Below are positions 52,862 through 62,368 of a stretch of 64,000 bases of DNA, piece by piece. Where the stretch lies: NCBI GenBank assembly GCA_903876735.1, contig CAIRAW010000067.1:45161-109160 (forward strand), in the 5' to 3' direction. The notes under the pieces are model-generated. The model was not told the origin of the DNA, made no database searches, and worked only from the letters and a program-made list of their open reading frames with translations. Source of the DNA: an uncultured beta proteobacterium (GTDB lineage Bacteria > Pseudomonadota > Gammaproteobacteria > Burkholderiales > Burkholderiaceae_C). The translations under genes and the position numbers were made by a program. Position 1 is the stretch's first letter. The number at the start of each line of letters is the position of its first letter.

Positions 52862-53230
52862 TCAATCCTCTTTGGCGCGGGAAGCCACCGCGCGCGCAAT
52901 CAGGGCATTCATGTCCGCCGCGTTCTCGGTGGTTCGGTCGAAGACGAAGTGCAGTGTCGGCACGGTGTGAATGTGCAGACGCTTGAACAGACCCGCGCGC
53001 AAAAAACCGGCAGCCTGGTTCAAGCCCTCCGTGCATTCCTTCGGGTCTCCGGTCAGCAAGCTGAAGAAAACCTTGGCGTGCGCGTAGTCCGGCGTGACCT
53101 CCACGGCCTGGATGGTGACCATGCCGACGCGTGGATCCTTAAGCTCGCGTGCGATCAGTTCGGTCAGATCGCGCTGGATCTGATCGGCTACCTTGAAGGC
53201 GCGGTTGGGCGTACTTGATTTCTTGCGCAC
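52862..53230 (-). CDS. rbfA: 30S ribosome-binding factor RbfA
   Basis: A 122-residue KH-fold protein for 16S rRNA maturation and cold adaptation. The sequence [20 protein letters not shown] and [25 protein letters not shown] (quoted in part: [20 protein letters not shown]) is typical. It lies between infB and truB with gaps of 3 and 2 bases, so it is in a tight operon. Confidence 0.96.
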   Translation of the reverse strand: MRKKSSTPNRAFKVADQIQRDLTELIARELKDPRVGMVTIQAVEVTPDYAHAKVFFSLLTGDPKECTEGLNQAAGFLRAGLFKRLHIHTVPTLHFVFDRTTENAADMNALIARAVASRAKED

Positions 53231-53233
53231 GAT

Positions 53234-56176
53234 TTACAGCGTTCTGGCCACTTCGCGGATTTCGAAGAACTCGAGCACATCGCCTTCGGAGATGTCGTTG
53301 TAGTTCTTGATATTCAAACCACACTCAAAACCTTCCTTGACTTCCTTGGCATCGTCCTTGAAGCGCTTGAGCGAATCGAGTTCACCCGTGAAGATGACCA
53401 TGTTGTCGCGCAGCAGACGTAAGCGCGCTGCACGCCTGACAACACCGGCGGTGACCATGCAACCGGCAATCGAACCGATCTTGGACACCTTGAAGACCTG
53501 GCGGATCTCGGCGGTACCGATGACTTCTTCCTTCTTGTCCGGCGTCAGCATGCCCGACATCGCGAGCTTGAGCTCATCGACTGCGTCATAGATGATGTCG
53601 TAGTAGCGGATGTCGACGCCGTTGTTCTCGGCCAGTTTGCGCGCACCGGCATCGGCCCGCGTGTTGAAGCCGATGATGACGGCATTGGAGGCAATCGCCA
53701 GATTCACGTCGGATTCGCTGATCGCACCCACCGCCGAGTAAACCAGTTGCACCTTGACCTCGTCGGTCGAAAGCTTGAGCAGCGACTGCGCCAGGGCTTC
53801 CTGCGAACCCTGCACGTCGGCCTTGATGATGATGGGCACCATCTTGACTTCGCCTGCCGCCATGTCGGTGAACATGTTCTCTAGTTTGGCTGCCTGCTGC
53901 TTGGCCAACTTGGTGTGGCGGAACTTGCCCGCACGGTAGGTCGCAATTTCACGGGCCCGGCGCTCATCGGCCATCACCATGAATTCGTCACCCGCCTGCG
54001 GCACTTCCGTCAAGCCCTGGATCTCGACCGGAATCGACGGACCTGCCGACTTGATCGACTTGCCGTTTTCGTCCAGCATGGCACGCACGCGGCCATAGGT
54101 CGAGCCGGCCAGCACGATGTCGCCCGTCTTGAGCGTACCCGACTGCACCAAAACGGTTGCCACCGGGCCACGACCCTTGTCCAATTGCGCCTCGATTACC
54201 AGACCCTTGGCCATGGCATCGACCGGCGCGCGCAGTTCAAGCACTTCGGCCTGCAACAGCACTTGCTCCAGCAGCGCATCAATGCCCTGACCGGTCTTGG
54301 CCGACACTGCAACAAACGGCGAATCGCCGCCGAACTCTTCGGGCACCACTTCTTCGACCACCAGTTCGTTCTTGACTCGTTCCGGATTGGCGTCGGGTTT
54401 GTCGATCTTGTTGATCGCGACCACGATGGGAACGCCCGCAGCACGGGCGTGCTTGATGGCTTCCTTGGTTTGCGGCATCACACCGTCATCAGCAGCCACC
54501 ACCAGAATCACGATGTCGGTTGCCTCGGCACCACGGGCACGCATGGCCGTAAAGGCTTCGTGGCCCGGGGTATCCAGGAAGGAAATCACCCCGCGTGGCG
54601 TCTCGACGTGGTAGGCGCCGATGTGCTGGGTAATGCCGCCGGCCTCGCCCGATGCCACTTTGGCACGGCGAATGTAATCGAGCAGTGAAGTCTTGCCGTG
54701 ATCGACGTGACCCATGACGGTCACAACCGGTGCGCGTGGCAAGGACTCGGATTGCTGCTTGGAGACCTCGTCATCGGTAAATGCTTCCGGATCATCCAGC
54801 GCAGCCACGATGGCCTTGTGTCCCATTTCTTCCACCACAATCATGGCGGTGTCCTGGTCCAGCGGCTGGTTGATCGTCACCATCTGGCCGAGTTTCATCA
54901 AATGCTTGATGACTTCGGACGCCTTGACTGCCATCTTGTGCGCCAACTCGGCCACGGTAATGGTTTCGGGCACATGGACTTCGATAATGCGCGCTTCGAC
55001 CGGTGCCGATTGCGAGCGGTCATCGTCGCGGTGGTCGCGGTCATTGCTGCCACGCTTGCCGCGTGGACCCGCACGCCAGTTATTGCTACGCCCACCCGGT
55101 GCACCGGTGGCGCCGCGCGTTGGAATGGCTTTTTTCTTGGCGGGGTCGCCGGCCCAACTGCTCGAGAGCTTGGCCGACTTGACTTCCTTGCCGGCGCCTG
55201 GCGCAGCCACAGCACCCGGCGCACCGGGAGCGCCTGGTGCGCCCGGTCGAGCCGGTTTCGCAGGCGCAGTACCGGCTGCCGGTTTGTGCAGCGTACCCTT
55301 GAGGCCTGCCTTCGCAGCCTCAGCAGCGGCCCGGATTTCTTCGGGTCGTTTGGCCGGTGGCGGCGGCTTCTTGGCCGGCGCCGACATCATCAGGCGAATC
55401 GCTGCGGCTTCCGCTTCAGCGGTGCGACGGCGCTCGCCCAGATCCGCCGCCCGGACCGCGTCTTCGGCTGCCCGCTTCTTGGAATCGGCTGCTGCCTGCT
55501 CGCGTTCCTGCGTCTGTGCTTTGGCCAGTGTTTCGGCCTTTTCTGCGGCCTGCGCAGCTTTGGCGGCTGCGCTGTCGATGCCATCCTGAGCCTGGGTATC
55601 AGTTGCCTTGGGCTTTTCCTGCTCCAGAGCCGCCTCGGCAGCCACCTTTTGCGCAGCCTGCTCGACCGCCAGTTCAGCGGCTTCACGCGAGCGCTGCTCC
55701 TGCTCCTCACGCGCACGCCTGCGTTCCGTCAGCTCTTCCTCCTGCCGACGAATCAGTTCTGCCTGCCGACGCGCTTCTTCTTCACGACGCGCTAACTCCA
55801 CATTGCTGACCGAAGGTGCGGTCTCAATGACTTCAGCTTCCGACTCGTGCGCATCTGATGGCACCTCAACCCCGTCCTCGCGTCGCACAAAAGTGCGCTT
55901 CTTGCGCACTTCCACCTGAATGGTGCGGGCCTTGCCGGTGGAATCCGCCTGCTTGATTTCACTGGTCGACTTCTTGACCAGCGTAATCTTCTTGCGCTCA
56001 GGACTGGCAGTGCCATGGCTGGCCTGCAAAAAGCCAAGCAGACGCTGCTTGTCAGCCTCTGTCAGCTTGTCAGAGGCGGCCGATTTGGCAACCCCCGCCG
56101 ACTTCAGCTGCTCGAGCAGCGTTTCGGTGGATTTTTTGAGTTCATTGGCAAACTCTGCGACGGTCGTACTGGACAT
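53234..56176 (-). CDS. infB: Translation initiation factor IF-2
   Basis: A 980-residue GTPase that brings fMet-tRNA to the 30S subunit. The N-terminal IF2_N domain (residues 1-55) is followed by a long charged, Ala/Pro/Glu-rich linker (about 55-390), a second IF2_N segment and the G domain with [30 protein letters not shown] and NKIDKPDAN. The C-terminal initiator-tRNA domain ends [18 protein letters not shown]. It is larger than E. coli IF-2 (890), as usual in Burkholderiales. It follows nusA by 93 bp. Confidence 0.97.
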   Translation of the reverse strand: MSSTTVAEFANELKKSTETLLEQLKSAGVAKSAASDKLTEADKQRLLGFLQASHGTASPERKKITLVKKSTSEIKQADSTGKARTIQVEVRKKRTFVRREDGVEVPSDAHESEAEVIETAPSVSNVELARREEEARRQAELIRRQEEELTERRRAREEQEQRSREAAELAVEQAAQKVAAEAALEQEKPKATDTQAQDGIDSAAAKAAQAAEKAETLAKAQTQEREQAAADSKKRAAEDAVRAADLGERRRTAEAEAAAIRLMMSAPAKKPPPPAKRPEEIRAAAEAAKAGLKGTLHKPAAGTAPAKPARPGAPGAPGAPGAVAAPGAGKEVKSAKLSSSWAGDPAKKKAIPTRGATGAPGGRSNNWRAGPRGKRGSNDRDHRDDDRSQSAPVEARIIEVHVPETITVAELAHKMAVKASEVIKHLMKLGQMVTINQPLDQDTAMIVVEEMGHKAIVAALDDPEAFTDDEVSKQQSESLPRAPVVTVMGHVDHGKTSLLDYIRRAKVASGEAGGITQHIGAYHVETPRGVISFLDTPGHEAFTAMRARGAEATDIVILVVAADDGVMPQTKEAIKHARAAGVPIVVAINKIDKPDANPERVKNELVVEEVVPEEFGGDSPFVAVSAKTGQGIDALLEQVLLQAEVLELRAPVDAMAKGLVIEAQLDKGRGPVATVLVQSGTLKTGDIVLAGSTYGRVRAMLDENGKSIKSAGPSIPVEIQGLTEVPQAGDEFMVMADERRAREIATYRAGKFRHTKLAKQQAAKLENMFTDMAAGEVKMVPIIIKADVQGSQEALAQSLLKLSTDEVKVQLVYSAVGAISESDVNLAIASNAVIIGFNTRADAGARKLAENNGVDIRYYDIIYDAVDELKLAMSGMLTPDKKEEVIGTAEIRQVFKVSKIGSIAGCMVTAGVVRRAARLRLLRDNMVIFTGELDSLKRFKDDAKEVKEGFECGLNIKNYNDISEGDVLEFFEIREVARTL

Positions 56177-56269
56177 TTGGTGTTTAACCTTTAGTTCGGC
56201 CTGGCAAGCCCTGCGGGCAATTGCTGGCCATCACTGAAATTTCGTATTCATGTATTCATGACGTTGGCT

Positions 56270-57766
56270 TTATTCTTGAGAGGCGGTGTCATTGGTAAAC
56301 CAATGTTCGCGCGCTTTCATGATCAAGGTCTTGGCTTCGTCCTCGGACTGGCCCGTGATGTCGGTGAGTTCGTCAACCGCCAGATCGGCCAGGTCGTCGC
56401 GGGTGTGAACACCCTTGTCAGCCAGCTTTCCGATCAACTCGGGCGTCAGCCCTTCAAGGTCACGCAAGTCCAGCGAGACCTCTTGCACATTCTCTTCATG
56501 CGCAATCTCCATGGTCAGCAGCGCATCTTTGGCGCGCGTGCGCAACTCGTTGACCGTGTCTTCGTCGAAGCTCTCGATCTCGAGCATTTCCTCCAGCGGC
56601 ACATAGGCCACCTGCTCCAGGCTGGTAAAGCCTTCGGCAATCAGGAGATCGGCGATTTCCTCGTCGACATCGAGCTTTTCCATGAACAGTTTGCGCCCGG
56701 AATCGGTCTCACTGGCCTGCTTCTGCGCCGACTCGGCTGCATCCAGGATGTTGATCTTCCAGCCGGTCAGTTCGGACGCCAGGCGCACATTCTGGCCGCC
56801 ACGTCCAATGGCGATGGCAAGATTCTCTTCGTCCACCACCACATCCATGGCGTGGCGCTCTTCGTCCACCACGATGGAAGAGACATTGGCCGGGGCCAGG
56901 GCGCCGATCACGAACTGCGCCGGATCTTCGCTCCAGAGCACGATATCAACGCGCTCGCCGGCCAATTCATTGGTCACGCCATTAACGCGGGTGCCTCGCA
57001 CGCCGACGCAGGTTCCGATTGGATCAACCCGCTTGTCATGCGACAGCACGGCAATCTTGGCGCGTGAACCGACATCGCGCGCACAGGACTTGATCTCCAG
57101 CAGGCCTTGCTCGATCTCGGGCACTTCCTGACGGAACAGCTCAATCATGAATTCAGGAGCCGAACGCGACAAGATGATGGGCGCGCCACGCAGGGTCAGG
57201 TCCACCTCCATGATCATGGCCCGGACCCGGTCACCAACGCGCAGGTTTTCCTTCGGAATCATCTCGCTGCGACGCAAACGGCCTTCGACGCGACCACTTT
57301 CGACAATGATGTCGCCCTTGTCCATGCGCTTGACGGTGCCGACAAAGATCTTGTCGCCGCGTGACATGAAGTCATTGAGCAGCATCTCGCGCTCGGCGTC
57401 GCGAATCTTCTGCAAAATGACCTGCTTGGCAGCCATGGCGCCAATACGACCAATCGGCAACGATTCCACGGTTTCCTCGATGTACTCGTCGACCTCGATA
57501 TCGGCAATCTGCTCCTTGGCTTCAAACAGCAGAATTTCCTGGTCAGGCAACTGCAGGCCGGCCTCGTCCGGCACCACGTGCCAGCGCCGAAACGTCTCAT
57601 AAGAGCCGCTGTCACGATCGACCGCAACCCGAATATCCACATCGCCCGGGTAGAGCTTCTTCGTTGCCTGCGCCAGCGCCGCCTCGACCGCGCCAAACAC
57701 CACATCACGCTCGACGTTCTTCTCGCGTGAGATGGCTTCCACCAGCATTAACATTTCGCGATTCAT
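56270..57766 (-). CDS. nusA: Transcription termination/antitermination protein NusA
   Basis: A 498-residue RNA polymerase-binding factor with an N-terminal domain, S1 (about residues 130-200), two KH domains (about 230-345) and the C-terminal repeats. ATG 57766 ([19 protein letters not shown]) is the usual start and has AGGAG upstream; the ORF-track extension to 58069 lies inside rim[21 protein letters not shown] is the first KH signature. Confidence 0.97.
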   Translation of the reverse strand: MNREMLMLVEAISREKNVERDVVFGAVEAALAQATKKLYPGDVDIRVAVDRDSGSYETFRRWHVVPDEAGLQLPDQEILLFEAKEQIADIEVDEYIEETVESLPIGRIGAMAAKQVILQKIRDAEREMLLNDFMSRGDKIFVGTVKRMDKGDIIVESGRVEGRLRRSEMIPKENLRVGDRVRAMIMEVDLTLRGAPIILSRSAPEFMIELFRQEVPEIEQGLLEIKSCARDVGSRAKIAVLSHDKRVDPIGTCVGVRGTRVNGVTNELAGERVDIVLWSEDPAQFVIGALAPANVSSIVVDEERHAMDVVVDEENLAIAIGRGGQNVRLASELTGWKINILDAAESAQKQASETDSGRKLFMEKLDVDEEIADLLIAEGFTSLEQVAYVPLEEMLEIESFDEDTVNELRTRAKDALLTMEIAHEENVQEVSLDLRDLEGLTPELIGKLADKGVHTRDDLADLAVDELTDITGQSEDEAKTLIMKAREHWFTNDTASQE

Positions 57767-57788
57767 GCCATGACTCTCCTGTTTCAAT

Positions 57789-58397
57789 TCAATCCAAATC
57801 CGACTCGGCACCACTCTTGGAGCCACGGCCCTTGAAGCTGACGATGGGCGCAAGACGCGCCTCCCGCAACTCATCCAACGTAAACCCCAGCGCCTGCAGC
57901 GGCACCGGCAATCTCTTCTTGCTGATTCTCTGACCCGGTTTGACAGCCGGCGCGTCGCTCCAGACGATTTGCCAGCCTGAAACGCCATCCGCACCGCAGA
58001 CACGCTCCAGAACACCCCGGAATTTCTTGCGATTGGCGCTGACCAAAGTTCCCGCCACCACACCCACACCGACCGGCACCTTCAGCGTGACATCAATCTG
58101 CTGTCCGACAAAGCGTTCAAAATCGTTCTCGCTGCGCAAAGGACGATCGATACCGGGCGAGGAAACCTCCAGCCGCTTGTATTCAACACCATCCACCTCC
58201 AGCGCAAACAGAAGCTGGCGTGTCACTTTTTCACAGTCTTCCACGGTGACAAACTGCTCCACCACGGCATCAGCAGCGGGTCTTGTCCACGGCAGGTCGA
58301 TCGTGACGCGCAGCAATCCTGCTGCAGACCGTTCGATCTCCACCAGTTCGTAGCCCAGACCGGCCACAGTTTGTTCAACAATTTCTTTAAGTGCCAC
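57789..58397 (-). CDS. rimP: Ribosome maturation factor RimP
   Basis: A 202-residue protein for 30S maturation, beginning [20 protein letters not shown] and containing [21 protein letters not shown]. It is longer than E. coli RimP (about 150) at the C-terminus, with a charged tail ([15 protein letters not shown]). It heads the rimP-nusA-infB-rbfA-truB-typA operon. Confidence 0.95.
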   Translation of the reverse strand: MALKEIVEQTVAGLGYELVEIERSAAGLLRVTIDLPWTRPAADAVVEQFVTVEDCEKVTRQLLFALEVDGVEYKRLEVSSPGIDRPLRSENDFERFVGQQIDVTLKVPVGVGVVAGTLVSANRKKFRGVLERVCGADGVSGWQIVWSDAPAVKPGQRISKKRLPVPLQALGFTLDELREARLAPIVSFKGRGSKSGAESDLD

Positions 58398-58430
58398 TTC
58401 GAGTCAAATGCAAGGCAAAAACAATCGACC

Positions 58431-58462
58431 AAAAAAAACGGGCGGTAGTTACCCGCCCGTTT
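58431..58462 (-). terminator. Rho-independent terminator before rimP (after the M16 peptidase gene)
   Basis: ACGGGCGG (58438-58445) and CCGCCCGT (58453-58460) form a stem around TAGTTAC; read on the minus strand the stem ends in eight Ts. It lies between the M16 peptidase and rimP and ends the M16 transcript, so rimP needs its own promoter in the adjoining 35 bases or read-through. Confidence 0.75.
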
Positions 58463-58558
58463 GGTCGTGAGCTTGGATTGTATCCTAAAACGAGCCTAGA
58501 GCCATGATTTTCAAGGATTTATTGTGCTCTGACAACAAGGGCAAGCCGCCATCGCCGG

Positions 58559-61321
58559 CTATTTCGCGGCGGCCACCGGTAAGGTGCCGGCCTTGATCAG
58601 GACCATGGCCTGCGGCTTCAGGTATTTTTTGATCGCGGCATTGACCTGCTCGTCGGTCAGCGCCTTTATCTTTAACGGGAAGTCGTCCAACCAATTCACG
58701 TCGTATCCCCGATTGACCGCGGCCAGCAAGGCGCCGGCCATGCCATCAGTCGTCGCCAGATCCACCTTGAAGGAGCCGATCAGATTGCTCTTGCGCGCCT
58801 CGATCTCAGCCGCCGTGGCGCCGCTTTCATACCAGAGCGCGAGCTGGCGCCGGGTCGAGGCAATGCCTTTTTCCAGCAAGGCTGGGGCAAAACTTCCCGT
58901 GATCTTCCAGTCGCCGGCATTGACCGTGTCGTTGGCCAGACGGGCGCCAACGTCATAGGTCAACCCCTCTTTGTCGCGCACATTGGCCATCAGGCGCCCG
59001 GTAAAACCGCTGCCTAAAATGGCCGTGGCAAGACGCAAAGCCTGGTAATCCGGGTCACTGTACTGCAAACCGCTGGCTTGGCCCAGCACTACCGAAACAC
59101 TGGTTTTGTCTGCCAGCACCACTTCCTGCTGCTGCGACGCAGGCGCGGCGGTCGGCTTGGCGGCGCGCACCCGAACGGCCCCCCCCTGCCAGCCAGCAAA
59201 GGAGTTGCCAAGCGCCGCCTCCAGCGCCGGCAAATCAAGATCGCCGACCAGAACCAGCGTCATCTGCGCGGGACCGTAAACGGCCTTGTGAAAGGCCTGC
59301 ACATCCTCCAGTTTGGCGAGTTCAAGCGCCGCCAGCAGTTCGTCGGGAGCCGGATTGCGATTGGGATGCGCTGCCGGGTAAACCAAACGCGAAAAGGCAT
59401 CGGCGGCGCGGAAGTCTGTGTTTTCCAGGCGGCGTTTGAGGCTGCCGGCAAACTGTTTTTTGACCTTGGCAAACTCCTCGGCCGAAAAGGCCGGCATGCG
59501 CAATTGCTCGGCAATCAAGCTGATAACCAGGGGCGCGTCCTTTTTCAGGGATTTGGCACTGACCTCAACAAAGTCCGTGCCCACCGAAAACGAGATGCTG
59601 GCACCAACGGCCTCAAGTTTCTCCGCAATGGCAAACTTGTCCTGCTTGAGTGTGCCCTGGTCGAGCATCATGCCGGTCAATGTGGGGATCGACGGGTTGC
59701 CGCTAAGCCCCAGCGCCTTGCCCGCCGGAAGTGCCGCGCGCAGGGTAACCACATCCTTGACGCCGGTCGGGTAGGCAATGACGTCAATGCCCGCCAGTTT
59801 CAGGCGCTTGACCCGGGGCGCTATCTTGCTGCCGTCAGTCCCTATGGCCGGGCCGCCGGCGCCTGTCAGCGCGTCGGTCTGGGCCAATGCATCAACGGCC
59901 GGACTGCGGTAGTAGTTCGGGCCACTGACACCCGACCTTTGGGCGCTGGCGCCCTTGGCCGCGCCTGCGCCAGCCGAAGATGTCGGTACAAACCAGCCTG
60001 TGCTGCTCTGGTCTTCGTTCAGATAAGTATTCGCAACACGCTTGATATCGGCAATCGTCACTTTGGCCATGGCCTGGTCCAGCGTGTAAAACAGACTCCA
60101 GTCACCAACGGCGATGCATTCGTTCAGATTGCCGGCCACGGCAAAAGAGCCGTCGCGCTTGAAGGCTGCATCGGCCAGCGTCTTGGCAATCGCAGTCCGG
60201 AGTTCAGCCTCCGTGACACCGTCTTTCTTCAATTTTTCAATTTCCTGCAAACTGACCCTCTCCACTTCCTCATGCGTGGCGCCAGGGGCCAAGGGGGCAA
60301 AAATGATGTGCAGCGATGGATCGCTGTTGAAACCGGCATCGGCTTCAACGCCTGTGGAAAGATTCTTGTCGGTCAGAGCCCGGTACAAGCGGCTGTTCTT
60401 GCCGTCGGAAAGGATGGCGCTGAGCAGACTGATCGCAGCGTAGTCGGGATGCGTGGCAGCCGGGATCTTGTGCGCAATGGCGACCACGCCGAGCTGGCCG
60501 GCCCGCTTCACGGTCACCCGGCGCGCCCCGGTTTGCGCCGGCTCTTCCGTGTAAACGGTCGGAATCGGCTTGGGTGCGCGCGGGTAAACGCCAAAGGACT
60601 TCTTGACAAGGGCCAGCGCCGCTGCCGGTTCAAAGTCCCCAATGATGCTGACAGTGGCGTTATCGGGCCAGTAGAAGGTGTCGTAGAACGCACGCAGTTT
60701 TTCGATTGAGACTTTTTCAATGTCGCTGCGATGCCCGATGGTGCTGTGATGATAAGGATGGGCGACAAAGGCCGTCTGGTAGATTTCTTTGTACAAGGAC
60801 TGCACCGGCGAGTTCTCGCCGCGTTCAAATTCATTGCGCACAACAGTCATCTCGGGGTGGCGGTCTTCATCGCGCAGCAGCAGATTGCGCATGCGGTCGG
60901 CTTCCATGTCGACCACGGCGGCCAGATGCTCGCTGCCCAGGTTCTCGTAATAGTTGGTGCGATCGAGCCAGGTTGTGGCGTTGTAGCGGGCCCCGGTGCG
61001 CTCAAGCAACTGGTCAACGTTATTGCCCTTAGTGCGGTCACGTTGCGTCGTGCCCTTGAACATCAGGTGTTCCAGAATATGCGTCGCGCCGGTGCTGCCG
61101 GTCACCTCGTTCTTGGAGCCGACCCGGTAGGTGACCATGAAGGTCAGCGTCGGACTGGAATGTTCGGGCAGCAGCAAGACCTGCAAGCCGTTCGATTGCA
61201 GCGTGTATTCATCCATGCTGCCAACGGTCTTGACATGTGAATACCCGGCAACGGACACGGGACCCGCATGAAGCGTCAAGGCACAGACAATCAGACTGAG
61301 AAGCACAAGGCAACGACGCAT
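58559..61321 (-). CDS. M16-family metallopeptidase (pitrilysin/insulinase type)
   Basis: A 920-residue protein with a signal peptide (RRCLVLLSLIVCALTLHAG), so it is periplasmic. The zinc motif HILEH occurs in GATHILEHLMFKGTTQR (about residue 80), with the third ligand Glu expected about 77 residues later in the NEFERGENSPVQ region. Four M16-like domains fill the rest. The second half lacks HxxEH, as in pseudo-symmetric single-chain peptidases. It lies in a solitary position, divergent from fabI. Confidence 0.88.
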   Translation of the reverse strand: MRRCLVLLSLIVCALTLHAGPVSVAGYSHVKTVGSMDEYTLQSNGLQVLLLPEHSSPTLTFMVTYRVGSKNEVTGSTGATHILEHLMFKGTTQRDRTKGNNVDQLLERTGARYNATTWLDRTNYYENLGSEHLAAVVDMEADRMRNLLLRDEDRHPEMTVVRNEFERGENSPVQSLYKEIYQTAFVAHPYHHSTIGHRSDIEKVSIEKLRAFYDTFYWPDNATVSIIGDFEPAAALALVKKSFGVYPRAPKPIPTVYTEEPAQTGARRVTVKRAGQLGVVAIAHKIPAATHPDYAAISLLSAILSDGKNSRLYRALTDKNLSTGVEADAGFNSDPSLHIIFAPLAPGATHEEVERVSLQEIEKLKKDGVTEAELRTAIAKTLADAAFKRDGSFAVAGNLNECIAVGDWSLFYTLDQAMAKVTIADIKRVANTYLNEDQSSTGWFVPTSSAGAGAAKGASAQRSGVSGPNYYRSPAVDALAQTDALTGAGGPAIGTDGSKIAPRVKRLKLAGIDVIAYPTGVKDVVTLRAALPAGKALGLSGNPSIPTLTGMMLDQGTLKQDKFAIAEKLEAVGASISFSVGTDFVEVSAKSLKKDAPLVISLIAEQLRMPAFSAEEFAKVKKQFAGSLKRRLENTDFRAADAFSRLVYPAAHPNRNPAPDELLAALELAKLEDVQAFHKAVYGPAQMTLVLVGDLDLPALEAALGNSFAGWQGGAVRVRAAKPTAAPASQQQEVVLADKTSVSVVLGQASGLQYSDPDYQALRLATAILGSGFTGRLMANVRDKEGLTYDVGARLANDTVNAGDWKITGSFAPALLEKGIASTRRQLALWYESGATAAEIEARKSNLIGSFKVDLATTDGMAGALLAAVNRGYDVNWLDDFPLKIKALTDEQVNAAIKKYLKPQAMVLIKAGTLPVAAAK

Positions 61322-61525
61322 GGTTTCACCTGAAAATTGAAAAGCGCAACCTTAGCACAGCGCGTCGCATCTGGTCGGGACCCGACTGCCGGTGCCTGAT
61401 CCACTTGGGTGCCAGACCCCGGCAATCGGTGGCCGGCAAAATCGGGCCGCCCATGCGACAATTCCTGCTCCAACGCTGCCGTCGCTGCGGCGCTGAAACC
61501 TTTGCAAATGGAAGAAGAAGACGAT

Positions 61526-62326
61526 ATGGGATTTCTGACAGGGAAAAAATTACTGATTACCGGTGTTTTGTCCAAGCGCTCGATTGCCTACGGCATTGCG
61601 CAGGCCTGCCACGAACAAGGTGCGGAGCTGGCATTCAGCTATGTGGGCGACCGGTTCAAGGAACGCATCACCGAGTTTGCTGCGGATTTTGGCTCCTCGT
61701 TGGTATTTGACTGCGATGTCGGCGACGACGCACAGATTGAAAAATTGTTCACCGATCTGGCCGTTCACTGGCAGCATTTTGACGGTTTTGTCCACAGTAT
61801 CGGCTATGCGCCGCGTGAAGCCATTGCGGGCAATTTCCTGGACGGTTTGAGCCGGGAGAATTTCAGAATTGCCCATGACATCAGCGCCTACAGCTTTCCC
61901 GCCATGGCCAAGGCGGCGCTGCCTTATCTCAATGACAAGTCATCACTGCTCACACTGACCTACCTCGGTGGCGTTCGGGTGGTGCCAAGTTACAACACGA
62001 TGGGTCTGGCCAAAGCCTCGCTGGAATCGTCGGTGCGCTACCTGGCCGACGCCATCGGACCGCGTGGCATGCGCGTCAACGGCCTGAGCGCTGGCGCTGT
62101 GAAAACCCTGGCCGCCAGCGGCATCAAGGATTTTGGTCGGCTGCTGGCGATCTCGGCCAGTGCCTCGCCACTGCGGCGCAACGTGACGATCGAAGAAGTC
62201 GGCAATGTCGCGGCCTTCCTGCTCAGCGACCTGGCGTCCGGCATGACCGGCCAGATTTCCTACGTTGACTGCGGCGTCAGTCAGACCGCCGTGGCGGTTG
62301 TGGAAACACCGAGCGCATCAGAATAA
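61526..62326 (+). CDS. fabI: Enoyl-[acyl-carrier-protein] reductase (NADH) FabI
   Basis: A 266-residue short-chain dehydrogenase-like enzyme of fatty acid elongation. The cofactor motif LLITGVLSKRSIAYGIA and the Y-x6-K catalytic pair (YNTMGLAK) are visible, as is SIGYAPREAIAGNFLDGLSR. ATG 61526 gives MGFLTGKKLL; E. coli FabI has 262 residues. The 204 bp between the divergent M16 gene and fabI hold the promoter region; nothing else is seen there. It is convergent with the decarboxylase at 62369. Confidence 0.95.
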   Translation: MGFLTGKKLLITGVLSKRSIAYGIAQACHEQGAELAFSYVGDRFKERITEFAADFGSSLVFDCDVGDDAQIEKLFTDLAVHWQHFDGFVHSIGYAPREAIAGNFLDGLSRENFRIAHDISAYSFPAMAKAALPYLNDKSSLLTLTYLGGVRVVPSYNTMGLAKASLESSVRYLADAIGPRGMRVNGLSAGAVKTLAASGIKDFGRLLAISASASPLRRNVTIEEVGNVAAFLLSDLASGMTGQISYVDCGVSQTAVAVVETPSASE

Positions 62327-62368
62327 GGACTGAACCTGCCGCCAGGCTGCCCCAAGGGCGGCGCTTGA

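Noticed and set aside
51414-52970. 518-aa plus-strand ORF across typA and truB
   Set aside because: Spans two well-supported minus-strand genes and their gap; shadow frame.
59078-60709. 543-aa plus-strand ORF opposite the M16 peptidase
   Set aside because: Antisense shadow; Arg/Gln/His-rich with no recognisable motif.
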